64,000 nucleotides of DNA from positions 642,001-706,000 of the forward strand of contig JBAMJR010000082.1 of assembly GCA_038501785.1 (NCBI GenBank). Direction: 5' to 3'. Positions 18,056 through 30,049 of the stretch are shown piece by piece. Under the pieces are notes generated by a model that did no database searches, had not been told where the DNA came from, and saw only the letters and a program-made list of their open reading frames with translations. The position numbers were made by a program, and so were the translations under genes. Position 1 is the stretch's first letter. Every line of letters starts with the position of its first letter. The DNA comes from Myoxocephalus aenaeus (Eukaryota > Chordata > Actinopteri > Perciformes > Cottidae).

Positions 18056-19840
18056 TCAAAGGGAGCAGACTATTGTTTCAATAAGTGCAGTCAGGTTGTT
18101 GTTTTTGTCACCTGGCTGCTTCTGCTGCTGTTGTTGTTGTTGTTGTTGTTGTTGTTGCTGCTGCTGCTGCGCTTCGGGTCGGTCGACCCACAGACGGTGA
18201 TCCGGGTCGTTCAGCAGCGTCTTGCTCTGTCCACAGCTGAGGCACCGCACCACAGTGAAGCGGGCCTTGCTGTTCTTTCCTAAAAAATAAATAAAAATAA
18301 AAAAAACACACACAAAGAAGGTCAGTGTCTTCTTTAAATCTACCCGACAACATTTAGATTAAACCCCATAATGTATTTGTGCCTGTGAAATGTATGTTTT
18401 GAAGAAAAAGTATACGCAGGAAAAAAAAAACATTCTATTAATCTAGTTTGTGCTTAATACATTAAGTTGTAGGTTTGCTATTATCCAGGAGTTATTATGG
18501 CTCGTCAATATGGAAAATAGCAAACATGCAAATTAATTTATTGAGCACAGAAAAGATTTGTGTTTGCTCAAATAAAATAATTCTCTCCCTCTCTCTCCAA
18601 AAGGATGAAGTGACTCACTTCTCTGTCGGGTGGAAGCGGTGACACCGGGGACGAGCAGTGAGCAGCACTTCTTGCATAATGTTCTCTTCACCGACGGGTC
18701 TCTGCAACAAAATACACACACTACAGAGTTACTCTATGTTTTTCTGGTTGGCTTAAAGGTACTGTGAGGAACATCCCACTGAAAAATGAGGTCCCTGGTG
18801 CTCTGATACACTACCACCTTAGTCCACAGGGGGCGCCAGAAGCAACACTAAGTTAAAGTTCCTTGTAACTTTAAGCGTAAACACTAAATATATAGGAAGC
18901 AAAAGTAAATGTACATATTATACAGAACCGCCCATTTTAGAGTAATATGTTAAACTAACTTATACTTATTATTTCTGCATTATTGTGTTCATCACTTTAG
19001 TGATGCAGCTTGGAAAAGTGGAAGTAATTCTAATAAATGTATATATTGCCTGGTTTAACCTAATGCTTTGTAATTTATATTCTGTGTTAATTATCTGAAT
19101 TTGCAAAGTAACTTAAGTTATCAGATAAATGAAGAGAAGTACATCCTTTGAGATGTGTTGGAGTACAAGTGTAAAGTAACATACAATGAACACGCTCAAG
19201 GTACAAGTACATCAAAATCTACTGGTTTATGGTTGGATTATTAATTGTTGGTTTGGATTTTTCGTGGGATTTATTGATGTAAACAAACAGTAATCTGTTC
19301 AATTAAATCTGTCGGAAAAAATGAAGCGTGAAAATAAAATAATTAATGTAGGTGCATGTATATTTCATCACTGTGCAAAATAAATAAAATAAATAAAATA
19401 AATAAAATAAATAAAATAAATAAAATAAATAAAATAAATACAAATAAATACAAATAAATAAAAATAAAATAAAAATAAATCAAATAAACAAAATAAACAT
19501 GTTGCCTTACAGGGAAGCAACATCATGAATTTCAAAATAAAACCAGTAGCGTGGACATTAAAATAAACGTACTGTCTGAGGACTAAACGTCTCGCGATGG
19601 TCTTCTGGGTGGAGCAGTAGAACCGAGCCAGCTCCACGTTCTCCGGGTTTTGGGCTAAAACGCAGTGCGCGGCCTGAAAAGAGATTTAAACCCATTACGT
19701 GTCTAATTAGCAAAAGTAGCTAGCGTGTTAGCCACGTGACTGCTGCCGCCGGCGTAACGATGACCTCATAGTTTGTGTCGCACCTGGTACAGGTAGTTCA
19801 GTCGTTGGTACGCCTCTTTGTCCTTCATCTGGAAAGACAT
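18056..19840 (-). CDS. rpp21: Ribonuclease P/MRP protein subunit p21
   Basis: Four exons, 19840-19784, 19673-19573, 18701-18619 and 18279-18056, total 465 nt and code for 154 residues. The product binds and supports RNase P, which trims pre-tRNA 5' ends, and RNase MRP in the nucleolus. Clear family segments are AAHCVLAQNPENVELARFYC, TIARRLVLRQDPSVKRTLC and LLNDPDHRLWVDRPEAQ. The zinc-binding cysteines are at C62, C65, C93 and C96. After residue 117 there is a run of 16 glutamines, then a short tail ending in ETIVCSL. The final exon could instead splice at a CAG|GTGACA donor near 18111, giving another C-terminus. Two in-frame ATGs are near the start (residues 1 and 5); the second matches the mammalian length better. 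Confidence 0.94.
18123..18173 (-). repeat. Coding CAG/CAA repeat in rpp21
   Basis: A mixed CAG-(CAA)9-CAG trinucleotide tract encodes the 16-Gln run. The pure CAA core suggests recent expansion and possible length polymorphism. Confidence 0.85.
19375..19495. repeat. (AAATAAAAT)n simple repeat
   Basis: A 9-bp period A/T repeat in rpp21 intron 2, ending about 75 bp from exon 2. It creates a spurious YFI-repeat open frame on the minus strand. Confidence 0.9.
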
Positions 19841-20276
19841 GACTCCGGATTAAAGGAATACAAACAGTTGTTTCTGAGCAGCGAGCTGCGCGTTCAGATC
19901 GCTATGAGCAGCCCGGACCGCAAAAACGGTGACACTTCCGGGAGATACCTTTCAAAATAAAAGCACCCTATAAACTCACACCAAATAAAAAAACAGAATA
20001 AAACTTGCTTTCAAAATGGTTTTGATTATCCTCCTTCAAAATAAAGACACCTCGCGATCTCTTGCTTACACCCTAAACGTATATATGCTCTTCCTGTAGA
20101 GAATAAAAGCACACAGCTATCACTAATAATAAATACAAGTCTTCATTGGGTCCACTTGAAACACTCAGTATAGATAGAAATGGTTATTAATGCAATGATT
20201 ACATTGCTATGGTCTCATTTTTTTTTATATACACGAGGGAGATATTACTGCACAACAATTACAACAACACAAACAG

Positions 20277-20282
20277 TTTATT
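20277..20282 (-). terminator. Candidate poly(A) signal of pak2
   Basis: AATAAA on the coding strand about 1 kb past the pak2 stop. The 1-kb interval has no other gene, and rpp21 starts only 430 bp further on. Confidence 0.45.
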
Positions 20283-21269
20283 TGAGTGCGCAGACAAGGT
20301 TGTTAGTCGTTCCAGAAGAAAACAAAAGAAAAACATAATGTCTTTATCAGCCTTCGACAGCTAAACACTACGATATGGCCAAAGAAAGGAAACGAATCAA
20401 ACTAAACATTAAGAACACAATATACACACGAGAAGCACATTTGTTTAGTCTAGATAAAAGAACACAAAAAGACAGAGTTCAACATACAATAATCATTTTT
20501 AATAACAATAAAGAAGAAAAGTATAAACCCTGCCAATCTAACATTTTTAATTTTTGCCTGTAAGGTGCACCTCTGGTATCAGGAGACTAATGAAACAAAG
20601 GGGTGGGGGTGGTACAGTAGGTCCGTCAGGTGTTTTTCATGATGACGAATGTACGGAAATGATTCCTATAAAAAAAATGGAGAAAATGTCCATAAAACAC
20701 GATGTGGAAATAGCAAAGAGTGTTCATCGAAAGAGAAAAGGGGGACAAATATGAAATTCAAGTATCAAAATAAACTAACAAGCTGAAAAAGGCAAATTAC
20801 AAAGGTAGTAAAAATCATGGGAAGAGAACCATTGACACAATCAACAATACATTAGGCAACATTTTGCATTTGTTTAAGGCAGTTGATTAAAAAAACAACT
20901 AAAATAGAACGAGGCATCTTCTTCATTTCCAAGTTAAAAACGAGCCGAGCTCGAATTCGTCGCCAGACTTGTTGTACAAAATAACTACGCCCTTTAGTTT
21001 GACTTGTCTTCTGAGAAAAAGAGAGTTCATATCGACAGCGGTGGAGTTGTTGCTCTATGGATATTTTTTTATTTTATGTATTTTTTTTTGGTCTTCTTCA
21101 CAGTGAGGTTTTGTCAGGGCTTTTTAAAAAAATTTTATTTCTCAAGGCTGATGCATCCAGAGCGGCGAGTCACTCTCAGCCTTATTGTCTGGCACGAAAA
21201 AACTAAAACAAAAACAAAAAAATCTAAAGCGGTCGGCACGTGTCTGTGCACAGCGGCGAGGCGACCGGC

Positions 21270-22987
21270 TCAGCGGTTTCCCTTCATGGCCTCCTTGGAT
21301 GCCAGGATGAGCGGCGTGAGGCTGGAGAGCGGCTTCGCCAGCTTCAGGAACGGATGCTGAAGAAGAGGAGGAGGAGGAAGAAGAGGGAAAAAACATTTTA
21401 ATAAAGTGCACTTTATTTAAGATTCAATGAAGATAAGGAGTTTTCTCCTCACCGCCAGCAGCTCTTTGCCTCCGCCTCTTTTCTCCACGTCCATTTCCAA
21501 GCAGCGGTTGAGGAAGTCTCTGAAGACCGGAGACAGCTTCTCCGGGTTCTGGAGCTCAGGTGTGCCGTTTGTGGCGATCAGGTACAACGCCTGCCGAGAG
21601 GAGGGAGACGAGACGAGAGAAAAAACTGTGAAATCTAGTTTTTACAGCGGGAAAAAATGTGTTAATGTGTCCCACGGCCTAAAAAAAAATTAAAAAAATA
21701 AAACGCCATAAAATGATATATTCATATTATTATCTACTTTCATGATGTTAAATCTTTTAAACCAACTTCTGTCCTGATCATAACTTCCAAATAATCATTT
21801 AATTTCAGATATTTTAACCCTTTAAATATCAGTGTGTTCATGGATACATTTCTGTGTGGTTTTGGGAAAAAGAATGAATTACGGTAGAAGAAAAAGATGT
21901 CCCCTTCTTAAAACTGCTTTAAAAAAATACTCTATTATTTATTATTACTATTAATCCAACATCAGTCCTGAAATTGTCATTTTAAAGTGTCTGTATTTTG
22001 GATAAGCACTTTATTATAGACTTATTTCAGGAGCTAAGATTGAACTTCCAAGATAACATTTTTAAATAAAATGCTATATGCATTAACACATTGTCCCACG
22101 TGATGCACTGGGTTCCTTCCCAGTACAGATGAGTGAACTGGGAGAGTTTAATGTCGAAGTATTGAGTAAATATGATGGAAATGAAGCAACCAGAAGGATC
22201 GAAGGCGCTTCCGCTCACTCGTAGGGGGTTCTCGTTCAGGTAGGGCGGCTCTCCTTCCACCATCTCGATGGCCATGATTCCCAGTGACCAGATGTCTACT
22301 TTGGGCCCGTAAGCCTTCCGGGTCACCACCTCCGGCGCCATCCAGTACGGCGTCCCCACCATGGTGCTGCGCTTGCTCTGCTCCGGCGTGATCTGGGCGC
22401 AGAAGCCAAAGTCGGCTGTCGAGGAGCAAAAAAAAAGAAGAAAAAAAAAGACGTTAGTTACGGGCGGAGGAACGCGGGGGACGGGAGATTTGAAAAGGCC
22501 GTCGACGCGGGACTCACTCAGCTTGACGGAGCCGTCCATCCCCAGTAACACGTTGTCGCTCTTGATGTCTCGGTGGATGACCTGGTTCGCGTGCAGGAAC
22601 TCCAACGCTTGTAAACACTGCGAGGAACCGGAGACAACGGGGGAGGGAGAGGGAGAGAGAGAGACGTTGTTGAGAGTTAAAAGGGAGGATTGGATGTTTA
22701 GAAGTGTGGTTTTATGAGGTTCTTCTCCACAGTCAGTGTTTTACTACAGCGGAGACAGCAATGTTCCTGTCAGAAAGGTGTGTCTGACATCAAGCTAAAG
22801 AGGTGAAGATGTTCTAAATATAGCGTTCACTGATAGATTCTTTTAGGAGTAAAGAGAGCAGCGTACCTCTCTACAGACGGCGGCTATCTGAGCCTCGTCC
22901 ATGCAGGTCTCTGTCACCACGTCTGTCAGCGAGCCGCCGGCCAGATACTCCATCACCACGAACAGCTCCTCCGCCATCAGGAAACTG

Positions 22988-23019
<32 letters not shown>

Positions 23020-23238
23020 CACACGTCGTCACACACTGGCGTCCGGCCGTGAGATTGTGGCACAACTTCTCCCGGATGAGGTTTACTTTGGGTCTTACCT
23101 GTCTACAAAGTTGACGATGTTCGGGTTCTTCATCTCCTTCATCACTAGAATCTCGTTGATGATCAGCTCCTTCTTCGGCTGCTTCTGGAGGTTGATCTGT
23201 TTAATGGCGACCTGTCAAAAGAACGCGGGAGAGAGCAG

Positions 23239-23307
<69 letters not shown>

Positions 23308-23892
23308 ATGTAAACAACATCAGCTATAGCTATGCTGTCTTTCCCTTTGGTCTTTATAGGTTTATGATTTATACACGTTTAACTGCTTTTCCCTCTTGAA
23401 GTAAAGCACTTAAAGGAAGACGATGCAACTCTTGAAGGAAGAGAAACAGGTTCTTCCTGACAAATTTAGTCATAAAGAAATGTAAAACACACTCCAGACG
23501 TTTTGCCGACACAACTTGACTCGGTCTGGAAGCTCGCGCTGACTAATGTTTTCTAACTTTAAATGGATGTTGCTGTCTAACTAACTACCGGGTCAGTTTG
23601 CTGACGTTTCTCTATTCGCCATCATCTCATAATTATTACTTGATCATTTTCACTTGCCGCCACCGTGGCGGCTGTTAAACTTTTATGAGTCGTTATTTTT
23701 TAAGGTCCTGAGCTCCACTACTTCACGGTTGGTCTTTTCATAGCTTCTCCACATGCACTGCGTCTCTTTACCTCCTGTCCCGTGGCGACATCGATGGCCG
23801 TGAACACGGTTCCCGACGCCCTGCGGGACAAACGAGACGAGGGATTCACTTTTAACAACCGGTCCAGTCAAACTAGTCTGCGTTGGTCATGT

Positions 23893-23929
<37 letters not shown>

Positions 23930-26900
23930 TCTGATTACATTTACATGCACGCTAATATTCTACTATGCGGGCGGGTCACGTAAACGGCATATATCTGTTT
24001 CGGACATTCAGAATTTGGCCTCGTATCCGAAGTGCAGCGTCTCCCGATTAAGACGTGTGGGATATGTGACGCGGCTGGCGGCCGTAGTTCGGTCGACAGA
24101 AAATAGTCCCTCGGTGAATCTGCACATAACTAAACCGGGCCGTGACTTCCGGAAAGAGACGTTGCTGTTGAGTTTTGTCAAATGAGTTTTTTCGGTGCCA
24201 TCTAGTCGGCCGATATCTCCGATAGTCGGCAACTCACACCAAAACTAATATATAAATAAAATAAATAGCACTACAAGTAAGAGGAAGAGTATGCATTTTA
24301 GATTTTTGGGGATGAACTGTCAAAGTGTGAGCGCATCGTGGGTGGACGTTTAAGTAAACAAACAAAGAAATAACAGATTTAGTTGAGAAAGAAGGCCCTA
24401 TTATTATTATTATTAGTATCATCATAAAAGCAATATTCATGATAGTAGTTCACATAAAAACTTAAATCCTGGCACACGCTCACCCCTGGCCGATCTTTTC
24501 ATATCTGGTGTACTTCTTCTTGGGATCTCCGATGCTGACTATCGTTCCTGCAAGAAAGATAAAACATTTAAACGCGTGAAGGAAACAACGCAGCAGCAGA
24601 TAAATGCAACAGCTTTCAAGCGGACTGGTCCTTTACTCAGTTTGTCCATGATCTCCTCGTCCGTCATCTTGCCCTTCTTCTTCTGTCGGTCCGCCGCCTT
24701 GGAGGCCGCGTCTCCGTCTGGACACGTGCTGGGAGCCGGGATGGGGTCGATAACGGAGCGGGTGTACACCTGCGTAACAACAAAAACAAAACAAATAAAT
24801 AAATACATTTTGAGTTCACAGATCGTAAAACGAAAAAGACGACCGCGATGCCGCAGAGGCGACTCACGCTCTTTGTGTACTCTGGTCTCGGCGCCACGAT
24901 CGGGGGAGGAGCTTCATCGTCGTCGTCGTCGTCGTCGTCGATGTCTTTGATCGGAGAAGACGGTTCGGTGCCTTTTTTGACGGGCTGGTTTAGAGTGAAA
25001 GGAAAAAGGTTGTTTGTCTTTTAGAAGACAGAAAAAATATTTAAAAACCAAACGGCATCTGTGTTTAAATACTTACAGACTGAGGCCCGGGAGTGAAAGC
25101 GTCTTTTTCTGTGAATAAACAAAAACAAAGAGGGCAGAGACAAAGATGGTTTATGAGATCTTGTCGTCACAGATTAAAAACACACCGTTCACCCGCGATT
25201 AAGGGCGTCAACGATTAACCACAGAGTACATTCTTTTGACCGGTTACACAAATGCTTTTATTGTATGTTAGTTCAAGATGGCCGCCGAACGGAAGCATTC
25301 TGCTTGTCCGACTGTGTCGCTCTCGAGCAAATCAAAGAGCAGGCGGGAAAAAAAGGTCAGACGAATGAGGCTTGAAAGCGTTTCTATTCCGAGTCGATGC
25401 GCCATGTGATCGGCTGCTCGGACTCCTTAAAGGAGACCGCTGATCAAGCGATTTAGAAAGAACGTCTAGCTGGTAAAGATCGCTTTGCTCGTCACCCGAT
25501 CAAAGGTCTAAACTTCAGCAGAGACAACAGAAAATAAAGGGAAAGGCATTTACAATATTTAAAAAAACATGATGGATATAGAGCGTCGATATGCAGCAGC
25601 GCCAAAGCTCATGGAGTCACTGGAGAGCCGGAGTAAAAGGAAAGCGCCTCTTGTATTTTACGCCACTTAACCGATAATAACAGATCAATTGGTGTCGGGT
25701 ATCGAAAAGGAAAATTAACCGCAACTGACATCTCTATATTTATATTGATATCCTCTTCATTTCCTTCGATAAAAACAATTTTAACACGGATCAAACTGTA
25801 TTATTCACATTTGAAATAGTTTTGGCCCCAAAAGAAGAAGAAGAAGAAGAAATACTTTATTTATTAAAATGTGCCCCAACAGTGTTGCCTGACAAAAAGC
25901 ATTGAAAGCATTTTGATTGTTTCTATTGAGGCGCATGATGAAGAGCGTTGCTAATGCAACACGGTGTCTGTGGCTTTCAGCTTTTTAGCTGCATTTTTGT
26001 GCACTTGACACTGAAACAGGAAGCTGTTCGGATCTCAATCTGCACACATTTAGATGCTACGCTTCCAGTTTCTTTTCTCAAAGACTGCTGATTTCTTACA
26101 GTCTTCACTCAACTGCTTCCGTCTCGGTTGAACTGCATCGGTCTGGGTTTTGTGTACAAAACGGAGTTCGACCTTCTATAACTTTCTTCAACCTAAAAGG
26201 CCAATCAAAACACAGAGTTGTCCTCTTCGACACGACTGGACCCGAGGTTACAAACCCTTAAACGTCAGTGTCGGTGTTGTCAAAGGGTTTTTATCTTGAG
26301 GCTGACTCACTGCTCTGTTTTACTCACTATGCCGCCTGGCCACTCATTGTTTTAGACAGAGATATAATATTGATCAAAGTCCTCTTCATGAGGAAAGAAA
26401 AAAGTATAATTTTGAACAATAATTAACTTGCACCGACTTCAATTTAACAACTTGACATAAATGCGTATTTCCTCTGCAGGAAACGTCTGACTTGACCTTC
26501 GGGACTCACCGGAAGATGAGAAGCTGAGGTACTTCTGGCGGCCGTTGCCGGTGGAGTCGTAGAACTTGAGGACGTCGAGCACGGCCTGTGGGTTTTTCTT
26601 CTGCTCCGACTTGGTGATGTTCGAGGTCTGGAGTAGTCTGGCCCATTGCTCCGGCATGCCCTGTGTAGGACAAAGACGACATGGGGGTCAAAATGGCGCA
26701 GAGTAAGATGCGGAGAAATAAAACTGCATGAGGAGGTGAAAGAAAACAAAAACTCACAGTGAACTCCCCCGTGACGGCGTCAAACCCAACATGGATGGTG
26801 TGTTCAAAGTCTGAAGGTGGCGAAATCTCTGGTCGCTCTTTGTCTCGATCTTTCTTTCTAGCACCTTGAAAGTAACCAAAACAAATGTTAAATGACCGAT

Positions 26901-27158
26901 GCCCAATTTGACCCATCGTAAACGCAACGATGCACTTTAAGAGTTAAATATCTTTCTACCCATCTCACCCTTTTCAGCCCCAGAGAAGATTGAGATGATC
27001 TTGTTGCGGGGTTTCCTCTCCTCGGGCACAGAGGGCAGGGGTTTGGAGCTGTGGTTGGCCGAGAGGGAGTCTTTGCCGGAGCCGGTGCTGAAGATGGTGC
27101 TGCTCATCCTCACCGGCGGGGCGGGGGGTTTATCCTCGGGGTCTCCGTTATCACACAT
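21270..27158 (-). CDS. pak2: p21-activated kinase 2
   Basis: Fourteen coding exons: 27158-26969, 26864-26758, 26660-26510, 25108-25077, 24984-24868, 24769-24637, 24547-24484, 23820-23772, 23211-23099, 22984-22867, 22617-22518, 22415-22219, 21590-21453, 21356-21270. They sum to 1596 nt and code for 531 residues (human 524). It is a cytosolic Ser/Thr kinase activated by Rac/Cdc42 that controls actin and apoptosis. Landmarks are a proline-rich N-terminus (KPPAPPVR), a CRIB domain at about 77-92 (ISPPSDFEHTIHVGFD), an Asp run at 176-183, a Gly loop at 263-270, Lys285, HRDIKSDN with Asp375, DFG at 393-395, activation Thr409 and APE at 418-420. PAK2 rather than PAK1/3 is shown by IFSTGSGKDSLSANHS and SVIDPIPAP. 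A 5' UTR exon upstream is inferred, since a CAG acceptor sits near 27294. Confidence 0.97.
22700..22856. repeat. Foldback family B, half-copy (pak2 intron)
   Basis: It contains GTCAGAAAGGTGTGTCTGAC, AGAGGTGAAGAT.TTCTAAAT and GATTCTTTTAGGAGT, the right-arm words of the foldback at 49570-50170. It lies in the intron just upstream of exon 22617-22518. Confidence 0.75.
22985..23016 (-). promoter_or_regulatory. TG-repeat acceptor tract, pak2 exon 10
   Basis: On the coding strand (TG)14 or so runs directly into TCAG and the exon that begins the FLMAEELFVV coding block. It is the third such acceptor in the window. Confidence 0.55.
23243..23304. repeat. (TA)n microsatellite
   Basis: A pure AT run about 30 bp outside the acceptor of pak2 exon 23211-23099. 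Confidence 0.97.
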
Positions 27159-28362
27159 CACTGGAGGTTCGTCGCGGGCGGCAAACAGAGAGGGAGCGAG
27201 GCGGCGCTCACATCAGCTCGAGGTGTGCTCATGCGCTCACGGGAGGATGCGCCCGAGAATGAAAAAGAAGCACCAAGTGGTACCTGGAAGAAGAAGAAAA
27301 CATTAATCATACAGTAAAAAGGGAAGCCACCTCTCCTATAAAACAAGGAAGTGATGTGTTCTATTGAAGCCGTAAAGTGTTAAACGGGAAGCTGGTCCTT
27401 CACTACACACGATATTAGTTACTCTGCAGATTCAGAGTATTAACTGCCAACATATGACTCAACAAAAAAAAGAAGGTTTTTATTATGAATTTAAGCTCCC
27501 ATGTAATATATTAAGTAGTAACAATTAACTCCATTTTTATTATTATACGTTGATGCATCAGTAATTAGAATCCAGTGATATTGTTTACATTATTCTGAAA
27601 CGTTCTACATATTAAGTACTTTTAGGTACTTGAAGTATATTGTAATGCTAATATTCAACTTTATTCCAGATATGTGGATCCACATCAAAGAAATGAATAG
27701 TAGGACATTAACAGAGAGATATAATCACTGCAGTTCACAAGTCTACTGTGATTAAAGGACAAGAGGAATAATTTATGTTGGCTCAGTTTATGATTGTTAT
27801 TATGAACCCTGTATTTTTGTATCATCATCACTCGTCACAAACAAGAGACTTACACTTGCAAGAATCTGAGTGCATCATTTAATGTACTTTTACTTCAGTA
27901 AAGGACCTGAATACTTCCTCCACAACTGCTATTCAGACTTACAATATTTTAATATTGCAAATAAACATCTCACAAGGAGGGTGACTGAATAGAAGCAGAA
28001 ATCTGGCTCACTAATTATGAGGGCGACAGCAGAGACTCGACATTTAAAGGCAACAGCTTTTCTGGGCTCCACTCATCCCCTTTAAAAACTCAAATATAAG
28101 TCGGAGAAATGTTGAGACATTTGGTGTCTTTTTGTGTCCAAACTGAAGACTTAAACAAGGATAAAGTAGTAAAGCAGGTTGCTCTTCTCCCACTTGCTGC
28201 AGAAATGGAAAAAAAAAACTGATATTGTGTTGATTGTTCGTTTAAAGATGTATATCATTTCCTTCTATACTTGCTTATTAATTCAGATTCAGATTTTTTT
28301 GTATTTTATTTAATATGTTCATACATTTTTTTTCTTCTATACAGCTTTCTTTATTAATTCAG

Positions 28363-28394
<32 letters not shown>

Positions 28395-28559
28395 TATTTT
28401 CTTTTATATTTTCATTTTAATTTCCTTCTATACAGCTTTCTTTTCAATTCAGATTACTTTGACATATTCTATATATTTTACATATTTTATTCACATCAAC
28501 GTTCAGCGCTTTATTCCCTCATTTAACGGCATTTATGTCCAAGAAAATAAATAAAGAGC

Positions 28560-28890
28560 GAACAACAGGGGCGGCTAAGCTACCTAGCTAGCTAGCAGCT
28601 AACGCTAACAAGCTACTGAAAGCTAAAGCTAACTAGCCCGGCAACACAAAAGTTGACGCTTTCCTTCGCGACAACTTTGACGTCGCTGAGAAGGTGATTT
28701 TAAAAACAACCCAGAGAGGACTTCTTGTAGAAATACCCACAAGGAGTGTTTCTCTTTATTATTGTCTAAACGGACGAGCGGAGCTCACCGGTTAGAACTT
28801 CAACAGAACTTCACGAGACGATCCTCGACGGTTTGGAGAAACGTTTGTAAAAACCGTTAAAACCAGGACTTCCTCCGTTACGTTACGAGG
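28560..28890 (-). promoter_or_regulatory. Inferred pak2 promoter and 5' UTR exon
   Basis: The minus strand has a good donor (ACCG|GTGAGC, near 28790) inside a locally GC-rich stretch. The pak2 coding exon has an upstream acceptor near 27294, so a non-coding first exon ending about 28791 fits. Exact start sites are unknown. Confidence 0.45.
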
Positions 28891-28899
28891 CAACGGGAA

Positions 28900-29690
28900 C
28901 CGGCGAGGGAGTATAAAAATAATTATTTAAATAAAAAAATGTGGCCACAAACTATTTACAAAGGGCAACTTTTCTTCTATCTTTTATCGGCCCTCGGGTA
29001 ATTCCGTTGTGGCGAAGAGGAAGCGGAACTGCGCACCCTGAGCTCCAAAATGAATTTCAGAATAAAGGCTGAGCGAGAAGTTTATAGTAGTTATAGTTTT
29101 AGTTTAAACAGTTTGTATTTCAGCTAAATAGTCAGACCTGTTGGAAAGAGACTTATGTATGCACTTTGTGGTTTCCTCGATAATAATTCAAATATATACC
29201 ACATATTTTTTAAAGCATTTTATTTTATATTTTCATTGTATTTTCCTTCTATACAGCTTCCTGACCAGCACCGGGCCGCTAGAAAACAGCACGTAATGGA
29301 TAGATGAATACAAATATAACATGACTATGTATATATTATACACATGTATGTATGTATATGTGTGTCTATATGTATGTATACTGTATTTATGTATGTGTGC
29401 CTATGCATATGTATGTATATGTATATGTATATTTATACATGTGTATGTGTATAAATGTACGTGTATACATGCATATGCATATGTGTGTTCTCCTCGTAGG
29501 AGAACGTGGGTTCCGTTGCTCCATTAGTAAGCATTATATTTTGTTGCAACGACTGCTTTTAGTAAAAAAAACTGATGAAGAAAAAAAAAACTAAGTAAAG
29601 TAAAATGATTAAAATCGTCTCGAGTTATGCTTCTACTTCTGAACCAAGATTATAACAAGAGGAAAAATCATTCACAGCAATTTGGATCAA
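28900..29690. other. Intergenic between pak2 and pigx; TATG-type simple repeat
   Basis: No exon is seen. Bases 29320-29485 are an imperfect TATG/TGTATA repeat, the source of two spurious Met/Tyr/Cys-rich open frames. Confidence 0.6.
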
Positions 29691-29704
29691 TCAGAACACA
29701 GATG

Positions 29705-29710
29705 TTTATT
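29705..29710 (-). terminator. Poly(A) signal of pigx
   Basis: AATAAA on the coding strand, 340 bp past the pigx stop. Confidence 0.5.
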
Positions 29711-30049
29711 TACAGTAAATGAGACATTTTCCAAGAACCTTTTTGTTCACTGAATTACTTTATAGAGCAAAACCAGGAACCTCCTTAATTTAAGAAACCT
29801 GTACTGATATAAAATAGGTTATGTTTGTGTGACTCCCTATTAAGCTGTTCTATGTATTTCGCATTTAAAAGGATTCATATACACCTGAAAGTATCTATCT
29901 GTGCGTGTTAAAGGCTGTGTTGTGTTATTGTCTTTATGGCCTTTTGATGTTTTATGTAGAACACTTGGACCACAGTGGACGATCCCGGGATCAGACAGAA
30001 CTGTATAACTACAGGACCATGAACTGTTTGATGAGGGGTACGTTGTCGT

